This document shows, one piece after another, positions 13,061 through 25,813 of a DNA stretch of 64,000 nt (positions are counted from its first letter, which is position 1; each line of letters begins with the position of its first letter). Position numbers and translations under genes: made by a program. The notes beneath the pieces are model-generated. The model ran no database searches and was not told the DNA's origin. It worked only from the letters and a program-made list of their open reading frames with translations. Origin of the DNA: Megachile rotundata (Eukaryota > Arthropoda > Insecta > Hymenoptera > Megachilidae); the NCBI RefSeq assembly GCF_050947335.1, contig NC_134988.1, positions 8,494,001-8,558,000 on the forward strand. The letters run 5' to 3'.

Positions 13061-13794
13061 AGGGTGTTACCTGTAATGCTCACGATTTTTCTCCCACTTG
13101 CAGCCACCTTACGAAAAAAAGTTTAGAACAATATTTGCAGGGTATGAAGTGCACAATAGATATTAGTAAAGCAAATTTTGATAACAGTTTGTTCTGTTAG
13201 CAAAGTCAAGGTCACCTTAGGTTTTTTAAATAGGAACATACATTTTTTTTATTCATAGCTTTAGAGGACATCGAGACGAATTCAAAACACATATTACATG
13301 ATATTTTTATTAACATATTACTCGATTTACAGAAGTGGAAATGTGAAGTAAAAGACCGGAATATTACGTGATGGAAGGCGGCGTACATTTTGAACATGTA
13401 ATTAAATAAAGTGTATTTTTCTTACATTCTAGTCGCGTGTTTACATTCAGTAATCTCTTCGGAATCAAATAATGGTTACACTACCAAAGTCGAAAGCTAA
13501 GTACTTCACATTTCCTCTTCTGTAAATCGAGTAATATGTTAATAAAAATATCATGTAACATGTATTTTGAATTCGTCTCGATGTCCTCTAAAGCTACAAA
13601 TAAAAAAATGTATGTTCCTACTTAAAAAACCTGAGGTGACTTTGACTTTGCCAGGAAAACAAACTGTTTTCAAAATTTGCTTTACTAATGTCTATTGTGC
13701 ACTTCACACACTGCAAATATTGTTCTTAACTTTTTTTTGTAATGTGACGGCAAGTGGAAGAAAAATTGTGACCAGCGTTAGAGGTAACATCCTT
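13061..13794. mobile_element. Foldback element with ~290-bp inverted arms
   Basis: The left arm 13061-13350 and right arm 13502-13794 are inverted copies. GGGTGTTACCT at the left end pairs with AGGTAACATCC at the right end. Internal matches include GACATCGAGACGAATTC, ACTCGATTTACAGAAG and ATGAAGTGCACAATAGA. A ~150-bp unpaired spacer separates the arms. No transposase frame is present. The terminal AGGGTGTT resembles the ACAGGGTGTY termini of many insect repeats, but the superfamily cannot be assigned. Confidence 0.85.
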
Positions 13795-16379
13795 TACTAA
13801 TGACATAAGTGTTAGAAATTATTATACATAAATAATAAATATTAGAAAATAATGAAATGAAACAGCAAATACTACAAATTAATGTAGTGATCTTCCCAAT
13901 ATCATGTAGTACAGATCCTGAATTACAGGTATCCCAAAATTAACGTTCTAATTAACTGTTAGCTTAATTAAGTTAGTTAATTGTAACTTTATATTGTACT
14001 ATTACATTACATTCGAAATTGGGAAGCGGAGTATTATGTTACATCGGAAATCAATACGTTAAAATAAGTACAATATGAAAAATGAGTAAATTAAAATAGA
14101 AAATATTAGAAATATCTTGAAATTATAAATATTAAAAACTGATATATTAAAAATATTAAAGGTTATCGATTAAAAAGTACGTCGAGATCAAATTAAAATT
14201 TCTTAGTGAAACTTTTTCTGAAACTTCTTAAATTGAGTTCATAGTCACGAACAATTGACCAAAATTTAAAGTTACATTAAAAAGAATTATTTCAAATTTT
14301 CCAAAATTTCTTCAAAATTGCATTGAGACTATATTAAAATTTTCTACTGAAATTTTTCTAAATTGAAGTTTAACGAAAAAATTCCATTAAAATTACTTAA
14401 AAATTGCAAAAATTGCTTAAAAATTACGTTAAGATTATATAAAAAAATTTCCACCGATTCCAAAACAGATAAAAAACTAAATCATTGAATACACGTACGA
14501 ATAAAAGGACTCCGACTCTCAGAAAAAAGGGATGCAATTGTTAATATCACGTACATGCTGTTAGTAGGTTGAGAAGAGTTAGTTATGTGTGGCGTGTAGG
14601 AGAAAAGAATTTACGAGCGATATTTAGCGCGAATTACCCTTTTACGTGTACAAAGATGTTCTCATTACGGACATTAATTTCCTTATGGTGGTGGCGCGCC
14701 ATAATGCCATCGACGTTAATAAGCGCCGTGAAAAATGCATTAACTTAGCAAGCCCGGCTCTTTGCCCCGTGTTAACGTTATAAGTATCCGTTACTTTCAT
14801 CGTTTCCTCTATCCTGGCTCCCATAACGAACACGGATGAACGAGATCATCTTCCGCTGCCAATTACATCGATAATCTGGTTATTATTAACTGCAAGAACG
14901 TGCCACGTACGCGTGTGCCAATCTCTGCTCGACAGGGATCATCTTGGAATTTATTACATTTTTTGAATTAACATCAAAGATTAGGAAGTACAATTATTGT
15001 TGGGAGGTTTGTAATTCGCGCGTTTAAATTAGCGACATCTGTAAGTGGGATTTGTACTATTCTGTGAATGGCGGCGTGACGATACACTGTGCTTTTACTG
15101 TAATGGCGTAACTCTATTTTTACCACCATTTTGTATGCACCTATTTCGATCGAAAGATTCACCTTTTGAATGCAACTCTTTGTAGATATGTAAATTTGTA
15201 AACAGACACTTTTTCATTTTCTAAACTTCTAGTATTTGATATTGCAAAATTTAGAAATTGAATATTTCCAAATTAAAAGTATAAAAGTTGAAAATCTCAA
15301 AGTTCGTGAAATTTAAAAAATTTCGAAATTCAACTTCATTCCATTTTGGAATTTTTCAAATTGAAAATGTATAAACTTAATAATCTCCCAATTTGAATAT
15401 CTATAATTTAACAATTTTAATTATTTTATCTAATAACTTAAAGATTTTTTATATTAAAAATTTACAAACTTGTCAACTTAAAAATAAAATTAGAAAATTT
15501 ATAAACTATCATATTTAACATACAGCCACTGTATATTCATCATTTTTTAAACAATTCTCCTCTGCAATTAATCACGAAACACTAACAACAGCAGCATCGA
15601 AGATCAATATCAATTATTCCCAATAATCGATCAATAAATTGGTTTCCTATCGAGGGGAAGAATAACACATCTTTCAAAGTCTAAAACCGCAGAAGATCCG
15701 CTTTCGAACAATTAAATCCAATCCATTTTCAAAGCTGGGAGCCTGCATCGATCAGAATCAATACCTAGCGCGCGACGAAAAAAAATTCCTGCGGGAAACA
15801 AAAGCAAAAACCAAAAGAGAGAAAGCGAGAAAGCGAACAATAAAAAAAGAACAAATAAATAGAAAGCGAAAAACAAAAGCCAGTGATTCGTTCGCGATTT
15901 CTAGGAACGTTTGAAAGTGCGTTGAATACCGTTCACCGCGTCCATTTAAAACGATGATCACTTGCGGCGATATATCGAATCTATCGCACGGATATTTTTA
16001 CTTTTCGCGGCACGCTTTGCTGTGGTTGCGGTCGCGGATTCCGTATCGGAACAACTGTTTCCATGAAACAATATCGCGATCAGTTAACATTCTTTGGTAC
16101 CATTCGAGGCTGCGCGTGCGTGAATCCGAAACGTGATCAACCGAAAAACAGAAGGACAAACTGACATCGGTGGATTTATGAATTGATATATGTAGAGGAT
16201 GCTTGTAATGCGCGACACTTGTTTGGGGGATTTTCATTCGGGGAGCTTCTATTTATTGATAAATTTGGAAATTTCATTATTTGTGATTTTAAATTTTCGT
16301 ATTCTTGAATTTCTGAATTTTTGAAGTTATAAAGTTTTGGAATTTTTACATTAATGAATTTTCAAATTTCGGAATAACT
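13795..16379. other. No gene recognised
   Basis: Positions 14000-14460 and 15200-15500 are AT-rich with frequent AAATTT/AAAATTT words, perhaps old array remnants. About 14500-14930 and 15640-16240 are GC-richer islands with short frames on both strands. A frame at 15954 reads superficially like a prodomain end (HGYFYFSRHA) but the rest does not fit. No RNA gene was recognised. Confidence 0.35.
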
Positions 16380-17660
16380 ACGCTTGCGAATTTCTAAATT
16401 CCCGAATTCCTAAAATACGGAATTTCTAAATTTCCCAATTCCTGAGTTCCCGAACTTGTATGCTTGCAAATTTCTAAATTCCCGAACTATTAAGTTTACG
16501 AATTCCGAAGCTTGCGAATTCCTGATTTCTTGAATTCTTAAGCTTGTGAATTCCTGAATTCATAAATTCCTCAGCTTGCAAATTACTGAATTTCCGAATT
16601 AGAGAATTCCCGAATTGCTAAACTTTACGAATTCCTAAATTACTGAATTGCGAGCTTGCAAATTTCTAAATTCCCGAATTGTTAAGCTTACGAATTCCTA
16701 TGTTTCTGAATTTCTAAGCTTGCGAATTCTTAAATTATCGAATTTCTAAGCTTGCAAATTTCTAAATTCCCGAATTGTTAAGCTTACGAATTCCTAAATT
16801 TCTGTATTTCTAAGCTTGCGAATTCTTAAATTATCGAATTTCTAAGCTTGCAAATTTCTAAATTCCCGAATTGTTAAGCTTACGAATTCCTAAATTTCTG
16901 AATTTCTAAGCTTGCGAATTCTTAAATTATCGAATTTCTAAGCTTGCAAATGTCTAAATTCCCGAATTGTTAAGCTTACGAATTCCTAAATTTCTGAGTT
17001 CCTAAGCTTGCGAATTCCTAAACTTGTGAATTATTAAATTCCCGAATTCATAAGCTTGCAAATTTCTAAATTTCTGAATTTCTAAGCTTGTGAATTATAA
17101 AATTCCCGAATTCCTAAGCCTGCAAATTTCTAAATTTCCGAATTGTTAAGCTTGCAAATTCCTAAATTTCTGAATTGCTAAGCTTGCGAATTATGAAATT
17201 CTCGAATCCTTAAGCTTGCAAATTTTTAAATTTCCGAATTCCTAAGCTTGCAAATTTCTCAATTTCTGAATTCCTAAGCTTGCGAATAATGAAATTCCCG
17301 AATCCCTAAGCTTGCAAATTTCTAAATTTTTGAATTCCTAAGCTTGCAAATTTCTAAATTTCTGAATTTCTAAACTTGCGAATACCTAAGCTTGCGAATT
17401 ATGAAGTTTCCGAATTCCCAAGCTTGCAAATTTCTAAATTTCCGAATTCCTAACTTTGCACATTTCTAAATTTCGAAATTCCTAAGCTTGCGAATTATGA
17501 AGTTTCCGTATTTCCAAGCTTGCAAATTTCTAAATTTCTGAATTCCTAAGCTTGCGAATACCTAAGCTTGTGAATTATGAAATTCCCGAATTCCCAACTT
17601 TGCAAATTTCTAAATTTCCGAATTTCTGTATTCTTGAATTCCTGAATTCTGGAATTCGTA
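16380..17660. repeat. Minisatellite, 8/16-bp period, AAGCTTGCGAATT type
   Basis: About 1.3 kb is built from 16-bp units, each two related octamers, such as AATTTCTAAGCTTGCG, AATTCTTAAATTATCG and AATTTCTAAATTCCCG. HindIII-like AAGCTT occurs in many units. A ~112-bp higher-order block (7 x 16) is nearly identical in three successive copies around 16670-17000. Edges decay gradually into AATTTC-rich sequence. The array is non-coding, with frequent stops. Confidence 0.9.
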
Positions 17661-18389
17661 AGTTTCCAAGTTCCTAACTTACCAAATTTCAGAATTCCCA
17701 AATGTCCAAATTCTTTAATTTCCAGAATTCTCATTGTCTCAAATTTTCCCCCATTTTCAGAACTCTCCATTTCTCAACTTACCAATTTCTCACCTCCTTA
17801 ATTTCCCAGTTTCTCAGTCTGAATAACTTTATACCTTCTGTTGGAAATTACATAGATTCATATATTCATAAATCAGACATACACTCTTCTGTAATATCTC
17901 CGAACAAGTTCACCAATTATTGATGTTGATTGTGTATTACACAGCATGGATTCAACATCTCGAAACCAACAATACAGGATGAATTATTGATCGTCTATTG
18001 GTTTGATTGTTCATCAACAATCCGTATCCTGCGGATTGGACTATATCTGTATACGGATATCCTTCTGACAGCCATGATTTGATTCGCGTAGTTAGACACT
18101 GCTATTCTGTATTGTAGCTACGTGTTTACATACCGGAAGTGAAGGATAATTATGGACTCAACAAACTTGCATCTTCTAATTTATTTATTTTAAAACATTT
18201 ATTTATATTAAACAGATTTTAATAGGATATTGATTCCATTCGATTCAGTGCACATATCAAATTTGTATTCAACATATTTAACATTTAGATTCAATATGAA
18301 TATTGGTGTACGTTATGTAAATTAATTGGGTTCTTGTGACACGTGTGATGTGTAAATTATTGCTATTTATGTGGCTAAATTCGTAGCTG
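17661..18389. other. Spacer between two related minisatellites
   Basis: The first ~150 bases are a pyrimidine-rich decayed continuation of the array (TTCTCAACTTACCAATTTCTC). The rest is ordinary AT-rich sequence without a coding frame or termini. It separates two arrays of the same family. Confidence 0.5.
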
Positions 18390-19280
18390 ACTTCCTAAGC
18401 TTGCGAATCCTTAAATTCCCAAAAGTCTAAGCTTGCGAATTTCTACATTTCCAAATTACAGAATTCCCGAATTTCCAAGCATGCCAATTCTTAAATTCCC
18501 GAATTTCCAAGCTTGAGAATACTTAAATTCCCGAATTTCCAAGCTTGCGAATCCTTAAGTCTCCGAATTCCTAAGCTTGCGAATTTATAAATTTCCAAAT
18601 TCTAGAATTCCCGAATTTCCAAGCACGCCAATTCTTAAATTCCCGAATTTCTAAGCTTGAGAATTCTTAAATTCCCGAATTTCCAAGCTTGGGAATTCTT
18701 AAATTCCCGAATTTCCAAGCTTGCGAATTGTTAGGTCTCCGAATTCCTAAGCTTGCGAATTTCAAAATTTCCGAATTTCCAAGCTTGCGAATTCTTAAGT
18801 CTCCGAATTCCTAAGCTTGCGAATTTATAAATTTCCAAATTCTAGAATTCCCGAATTTCCAAGCACGCCAATTCTTAAATTCCCGAATTTCTAAGCTTGA
18901 GAATTCTTAAATTCCCGAATTTCCAAGCTTGGGAATTCTTAAATTCCCGAATTTCCAAGCTTGCGAATTGTTAGGTCTCCGAATTCCTAAGCTTGCGAAT
19001 TTCAAAATTTCCGAATTTCCAAGCTTGCGAATTCTTAAATTTCCGAATTCCTAAACTTGCAAATTTCTAAATTTCCGAATTCCAAGCTTGTGAATTTCAA
19101 AATTTCCAAATTCCAGAATTCCCGAATTTCCAAGCTTGTGAATTCTTAAATTCTTGAATTCCTAAGCTTGCGGATTTCCAGATTTCCAAATTCCTAAATT
19201 TGTAAATTTTTAAATGTTTGAATTCCTAAGCTTGCGAATTTCTAAAGATCCAAATTCCTAAGCTTGCAAATTCTTATCAC
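18390..19280. repeat. Minisatellite, 8/16-bp period, second AAGCTTGCGAATT array
   Basis: This array uses the same octamer vocabulary as 16380-17660, with units such as AATTTCCAAGCTTGCG, AATTCTTAAATTCCCG and AATTCTAGAATTCCCG. It holds a 240-bp segment repeated almost perfectly (see 18541-19020). It is non-coding. Confidence 0.9.
18541..19020. repeat. Near-perfect 240-bp tandem duplication within the array
   Basis: Positions 18541-18780 and 18781-19020 match base for base except for one visible difference (ATCCTTAAG against ATTCTTAAG near the start). 240 bp is exactly 15 sixteen-base units, so the duplication keeps the array phase. The near-identity implies a very recent event or local homogenisation, or an assembly duplication. 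Confidence 0.95.
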
Positions 19281-20361
19281 ATTCTGATCACATGTTCAAG
19301 TTCTTCAGAATATCATTATCGACAACATATTTCAAGATCATTGAAATGGATGAACTATATCTTTTTCTATAAATTACATATAACTTCTTATGAAAGTACG
19401 TGCACATAAAGTACTAAAAATTCCATCGTTAAAATGAAAGTTCATAGGCTTAACTATGGACATACACGTTTCAGAGAAGGCTGAACACAAAAAACCAGGA
19501 ATTCACAATGACTCGACGAAGCACGATGTTTACTTTCATGATCGTTTACGCTCCGATGCAACAACCGCGTGATCGTTATACGTTGAATGCGAAACCGCGA
19601 AAGCTCCGCGAATCGGCAAAGCTTCCTCCCGGCGATTCTAAACACGTAGCCCCGATATCATGGCCCTCACCCTCTTCGACAAACCGGATATAGGCAACGA
19701 ACAGCCACGTTTCACCTAACACGCAGCTCGATACATCGAGGAACGAGACGGGCTGACTAGCGAGAATAAAACCGCACCGCTGCGTTACTAGACAAATCAT
19801 CCTTTTCTTCTTTTCGACCCCTTTTCGTCCCTATAAATTTCTTAACAATGGTGTTCCGATAATCACGTTTCCGGTACGTCGGCAGGAAATGAAGCTAAGA
19901 GTTCTAACCCTCTTACTTTTAACTGACTTGGTATTTGTGGAGATTTGGGGGCGTTGTTTCGGAACGTGAGGGTGCTGAATTAAATTAGGGGGATGACAGA
20001 GGAATTGTCGCATTTGAAATATAGTTATGAAGTATGTTTTCAGTTGTGGTTTCTAGCAACTTGTGAGATAACCCTTGGCACTATTTTCACTCATGACGTA
20101 CTCATACTTCGTGATTCAATGCGTGCATTGTCACTCAAGTAATTATCAAAGAAAATAATGTTAATGGATTATCATAATTCGTAATGATTGATGTTATGTC
20201 AAATAAAAATGTTTTATATACGCGCTAGATATATTTTTATGAATAGGTTTGATGAAATAACTTGTTAAGCAAAGCAAATATTGACAGAAGCAGCTTTAGG
20301 TTTGATTTCTGGAGCCCCAAACGCAGGAGAATATCAAGCATCTGTATTCATTAATACACTG
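19281..20361. other. GC-richer island and flanks, no gene recognised
   Basis: About 19480-20000 has higher GC and several short overlapping frames (60-74 codons) on both strands, none with a known domain or convincing splice pattern. It is a candidate regulatory island only on composition. Confidence 0.3.
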
Positions 20362-20960
20362 TTTTGACGAGTCTGACGCACTCGTACTTCCTGATCAATT
20401 TTCCTCGAGTACTCTTTAATTTGGAGTTATCCAATTATTTGCATAGTCGATTGATACAAAACCGACATAACATTTCAACTTTCTCTGTCTGTTTTAATAT
20501 TGCTGATTAGTTCTGACGCAGCTGACAAATCATAGTGCAAGGGCTTAAATCAAATGTTTCTATATCATTGATCATAGGAACTGAGGCCTCGTAACAATTT
20601 CAGATTCGAGCTCAGAAATTGAAATTTGCTCTCAGAAAAGAATACACCTTTAAATCAAATGTTTCTATATCATTGATCATAGCGACAGAATGAGGTCTCG
20701 TAACAATTTCAAATTGGGGCTCAGAAATTCAAATTTGCTCTCAGAAGAAAAGAATCATATACCTTTAACCCCTGCACTATTTTGACGAGTCTCGTGACGG
20801 ACTCGTACTTCGTGATCAATTTTACTCGAATTAATACGCTTCAATTTGGAGTTGTCCAATTATGTGCATAGATTGATACAAAATTGACATAACATTTGAA
20901 CTTTCTTTGTCTGTTTTAATACTGCTGATTAGTTCTGACGCACCTGACAAATCATGGTAT
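20362..20960. repeat. Nested duplications: ~180-bp repeats flanking a 105-bp tandem pair
   Basis: The block starting TTTTGACGAGTCT at 20362 recurs at 20780 (418-bp spacing), sharing ATAACATTT, GTCTGTTTTAATA and GCTGATTAGTTCTGACGCA through CTGACAAATCAT. Between them AAATCAAATGTTTCTATATC occurs at 20547 and 20652 (105-bp period). One explanation is a ~418-bp tandem duplication followed by an internal one. Related words also occur near 20070-20110. It is non-coding. Confidence 0.8.
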
Positions 20961-23900
20961 ATGGGATTAGCACATGGTATTAATTATTATTATAATAAAT
21001 CATAGTACATGAGGTTTGGATTATTCTTGGTAGATTGAAAAGGGTTGAAAGAGAACCCTAAACTTATTGGACCAAACGAATGGAAATTTGCAGTAATTGT
21101 TCAGAAAATTGATACCCAATTTCTATCATGATCTATCAATGTAATAAGCTCATTAGTGCTTCATACCTCAAGTGGCTAAAGAGAATGTACTACAATATCT
21201 CTGGTGGTGATTTCGAACCCCGTATTTTTTAATAAAATTTGTCACTCTTCTTCATTTTTAAAGTACTTGAATCCGTATAAAAATGATACACTGGATATAA
21301 CAGTACTTTCCAATTGTTTTGCGGCTTAAATGTTGTTTTTGAAAAGCAAAAATATATCCGAGTTTCATTGTTACTGTTTCTTTCATGAAATAATACAACG
21401 TGACCACAGTGTACATGCGGTGTGAAAAGCAGCGTAGAAATATACTCCTCTCTGCAGTTGAAAAAAAAAAGAAATAAATAGTATTGAAACTTGCGATGAA
21501 TGTGATTACGTATAACTGTTAATTAACGAGTCTTGAAGACTTTTCAGCTTTGTGATTAATGCTTTGCTTTCTCAAATTTCAACGAATATAATTGTGATTA
21601 AACGAAGCGTGAAAGAATCGGAAGTTTCCCGCCATTATTCAAAATGACGCCATATTGAATAACTCGATTCTGCTCTGATGGCATCAGATCTCTTATTGCA
21701 ATTAATTAATAAAATTACTAATAAATACCTGTGCAATTATTCGTTAATAAACTCATTATACACTGAAATATCGTTTATTTCTTTATCTATCGTAAAAAAA
21801 TATTTCACACACTTTTTCCCGCCATTATAATTGTTTTACTAGTTTCCACTCTCTGCAATTTACTCTCGGCTTGATAAATCGCCATTTTTATTCGTTATAA
21901 CGCTGTTAATTGATATTTTTATCTATTTACCTAATAATCCTAATTTTTCGTAATAATCTAATCTCTACGTGTATCTACATTATAATTATTTTATATTGAT
22001 GATCTTGTTAATTATTATAATTATCAGTGCAGTATTCTTCAAGAATAGCATACATTTTAGGTCACTGCACATTTTAAGTAATTATAATATAAAAGTGAAA
22101 TACAGTACTTACTTAATTAAAATTTATTTTTCACGCTTAATTATGCTTTCAATTTATTCTCCACTCTTAATTATCCTTGTAAATATTTTTCATTCAAACG
22201 ATAATTATTTGATCAAACCGGTGTTTTCAAACTGAAATAATCAAATAATATTTTCCTCATAAATTAAAGTTAGATGTTAATGCATAAATAATTTTGAAAA
22301 TATATTAATTATCGAATTGCATTTTTAATAGCGGATGTTTTTATTATACTTAGTCGAATAATATCGAGTTACAACTACTGAAAAGAGAATAGATGTAGCT
22401 ATATAAAGTGGTCTCTTTTACTTGATAGTCTTTATACCATCCCGTTTGCGGAATTCGCAAATAAACCTTGGTTCGTTCCTTAAACGTACCATTAGGGTCC
22501 ATTAAGAAACGCGACGAGCACTTTGGAAGGTACATCTCGTGGGAAATTGCCATTTAAATTTCTCCATGGTGAATGAGAATGAAAATAAAAAGGATGTCAA
22601 CTTCGGTAAATTTTAAAGAACACTGAAAACTCGATGGTTTCATACTGTAACTGAAGATTTCTGCTGTTCGATGCTCACAGTTTTTCATGTAAACAAATCA
22701 TTTTCTGTTAAATAATTCAATTTTACTTAAAACTAAAATAAAATAGTGGGACAATTTTTAACTTAGTAACTTATTTTTAGCAAGTTTTAACAGATACGAT
22801 GGATGAACAAAATGGCGTTATTCGATTTAATTGTTTTAATTGCAATTAAAATTTGCTGTATTTTTATAAAATATGTGTTGCAGAATTTTAATAATTGTTA
22901 TCCAATATTTTTAAAAATAATTGTAACAATAAGTGGGTCTACTAATTTTAGAATATAATTATAAAATATTGTAAAATTTGAAAATTTACCTTATTTTGTA
23001 TAAAACTAAAAAAACCTGTAACACTGTGGAAATGAAAATGTTCATGTATGTTTTTGTAATTTTCATAACATTGAATAAAAAGAACAAGCATACAAAATTC
23101 GCGTAAATGTTAGAAAAGACATTTTCAATTTCACTTTATTTAAATAATCAATTATTCAAACAGTACTTCACGCGGTTAAATAAAACTTTGTTATTCTGGG
23201 ACGAAAAAAATTTGTAGGAAAAACGAAATTCATATTTAATGTTTCAGAAAGTAAAATTGTAGAATTTTGTTCCTCGATAAATTTTTAAATACTTCTGTAT
23301 ACTTTTATCATATTTATGATGAAGTATTTTTAAGTGTATTTATGTTGAAAGTATTTACGTTTGATTTCATATTTTATTATATTTTAACACTGTTATTAAA
23401 ACATATTGTGACGTCAGAAAATGACGTTGTTACATTTTAATTTTAATTTTAAATGTATTTATTCATTGAAAATAATTACGTTTATATTATTTGTCTTTCA
23501 GTGTATTTATAATGAAAATAATTAAATTTGTATTGTTATATTTTGAATACATTTACACTGAAAATAATTACGTAATTATTTTACATAAATTATTAAAAAT
23601 TATTAACAATAATTACGCAATTATTTACATAATTATATAAAAAAAAATCGTAATCAAATGAATAAAAATTTGAAGTTAATTTTCAAGAAACAATTTTTTT
23701 AAGATTTAATGAAACATCAATGCATATGAATTTTTGATCATCACCCATTTTATAGGAGGAACGTTATTAGTCGCTCGTATTAATATCATAAAGTGTCTAC
23801 AATCGGAAAATGTGTATCGCATCCAAATTGCAATCTAATTGATTTCACAATTACGAAAATTATTGCGCTGCAAATACATATGCTTCCACGAATGAAAGAT

Positions 23901-24529
23901 AATACCTGGAAAACGTTAGCGATAACGATCGAACAGAGATTTATTCGTATAATGAAAATACTGTTTGCTATGCATTTAATAATTATTTTCGCTCATTAAA
24001 ATGAAAGTTGTATTCATTTTCATAAATTCTATCTTAATACTGAAGGGTCTCGTTAAATATTTTTACGTGATTTACGGAAATATGATTTCTGCATCGTTTT
24101 GATAATATGTTTCCATTAAAAACAAATTAATGTACTTAATTTGAGATCTCTCCGTATATTAAAAGGGGATTCAAGGAATTTTTAATAAATTATAAGCTCT
24201 TGTATTTTGGAGATGATGGAAAACTTGTGTTCAATATTATGTGTATACGTAATTAGTGTATTAAATGAAAAGTAAGATATAAATTAATAATAATTCTAAC
24301 GATAATAACTATAGTAATAAGGGTAATAATAACAGTTATACTGATGATAGTAATAGTAATGAGGATGTTGGTAATAATTCTAACGCTAATAACAATAGTA
24401 ATACTTTGAGATATTGAATTTTTACAATATTTAGTATTATGTTATTAAGTGATACATTAATATACAATATCAGTAATGTATTTTTATAATATTTTGTATG
24501 GAAACAGAAGAAAGTTGCATTGTGTACAA
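20961..24529. other. AT-rich DNA, no gene recognised
   Basis: The stretch is long and strongly AT-rich with only chance open frames (up to 89 codons). About 24290-24410 is a degenerate trinucleotide-like run (AATAATAGTAAT words). A possible decayed tRNA-like fragment near 21160-21215 was considered and rejected. Nothing else is supported. Confidence 0.45.
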
Positions 24530-25813
24530 TGTATTGATGCGGAACCATGAGATGGCGCGTGAAGGGGCTGACACAGCTGTTTGGAAGACCACATATCAAG
24601 ATCAATATACTATTCCTTAATCCCTATATTTCCGAATTCCTATATCAGCTACTTTTTATACTCTTGAGGTGCAATATATCTACAAGTATCTGTATATCTT
24701 CGAATACCTTACATTCCAGAATCCCTACATTTCAGAATCTCTACATTCCCAAATACCAACATTTCCAAATCCCTATATTCTCGAACCCCTACATTCCAAA
24801 ATTCCTAATTTTCCAGAAACCTATGCTCCCAAATCCCTGCTTTCCCAAATCTCTACATTCCCAAATTCCTAATTTCTCAAACTCCTATGTCCCCAAATCC
24901 CAACGCTCCCAAATCTCTACATTTTCAAATCCCTCAATTCCCAAATCCCTATACTCCCAAACCCCTATGACCTCTATGAACTCCTATGTCCCCAAATCCC
25001 AACCCTCCCAAACCTCTACATTTTCAAGTCCCTCAATTCCCAAATCCCTATAGTCCCAAACCCCTATGTCCCTAAATCTCCAAATTCCCAAATCCCTATA
25101 TTCCCAAACCACTATGTCCCCAAATCCCAAAATTCCCAAATTCCAAAATTCCCAAATCCCAAAGTTCCCAAATCCCAAAATTCCCAAATCCCAAAATTCC
25201 CAAATCCCAAAATTCCCAAATCCCAAAATTCCCAAATCCCAAAATTCCCAAATCCCAAAGTTCCCAAATCCCAAAGTTCCCAAATCCCAAAGTTCCCAAA
25301 TCCCAAAATTCCCAAATCCCAAAATTCCCCAATCCCAAAATTCCCAAATTCCAAAATTCCCAAATCCCAAAATTCCCAAATCCCAAAGTTCCCAAATCCC
25401 AAAATTCCCAAATCCCAAAATTCCCAAATCCCAAAATTCCCAAATCCCAAAATTCCCAAATCCCAAAATTCCCAAATTCTCACATACCCAAATCGCAATA
25501 GCCCCAAATCGCCATATTCCCAAATTCCTACATCTCCAAATCGGTACATCCCCAAGTAGCCACGGCACAATTGGTCAGAATAGAAAAATGGACGCCACTC
25601 ACACGTATTTTCGGCGGTAGATTGGCTCTCGGTCACGCACACCAATTAGGCGAAAAACAATGACAGTCTTGAAACGTCTCTCAAGTGAGCGAGATGCTAC
25701 TTGCGTTCAGCAGTTGTCATTATTATTCTTATTTGCCTATATGTCACTGGAAGTGTTCGTAGATCTTCTTTTACTTTGAGTCACGCGCCAACTCATGGGT
25801 TGATATCGGTACA
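24530..25813 (+). mobile_element. TIR element carrying a 16-bp minisatellite, copy 1
   Basis: The terminal 33 bases (24530-24562 and 25781-25813) are imperfect inverted repeats sharing TGTA, GAT, CCATGAG and TGGCGCGTGA. Inside are a short left unique part (to about 24690), a CCCAAATCCCAAAATT-type array (to about 25560) and ~220 bp of unique sequence including AAGTGAGCGAGATGCTACTT. The same architecture returns inverted at 27891-29195. No transposase frame is present, so it is a non-autonomous DNA-transposon-like unit. No convincing target-site duplication is seen. Confidence 0.85.
24690..25560. repeat. 16-bp minisatellite (CCAAATCCCAAAATTC)
   Basis: Divergent 16-base units at the left edge become almost uniform from about 25115 on. 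The unit has no stop codon in any frame of either strand and its length is not a multiple of three. Overlapping open frames of 115-194 codons therefore appear on both strands and are not genes. Confidence 0.95.

Noticed and set aside
15954..16136. Possible Fur2 prodomain exon (frame with HGYFYFSRHA)
   Set aside because: Only a few residues resemble the prodomain end; the expected upstream motif and downstream basic site are absent.
21160..21215. tRNA-like pattern (GTGGCTAAAG followed by TTCGAACCCC)
   Set aside because: Stems do not pair convincingly and the B-box is imperfect; at best a decayed pseudogene.
24984..25620. Long overlapping open frames (184 and 194 codons) on both strands
   Set aside because: They are read-throughs of a stop-free 16-bp unit in all frames; no start context, domain or codon bias supports coding.
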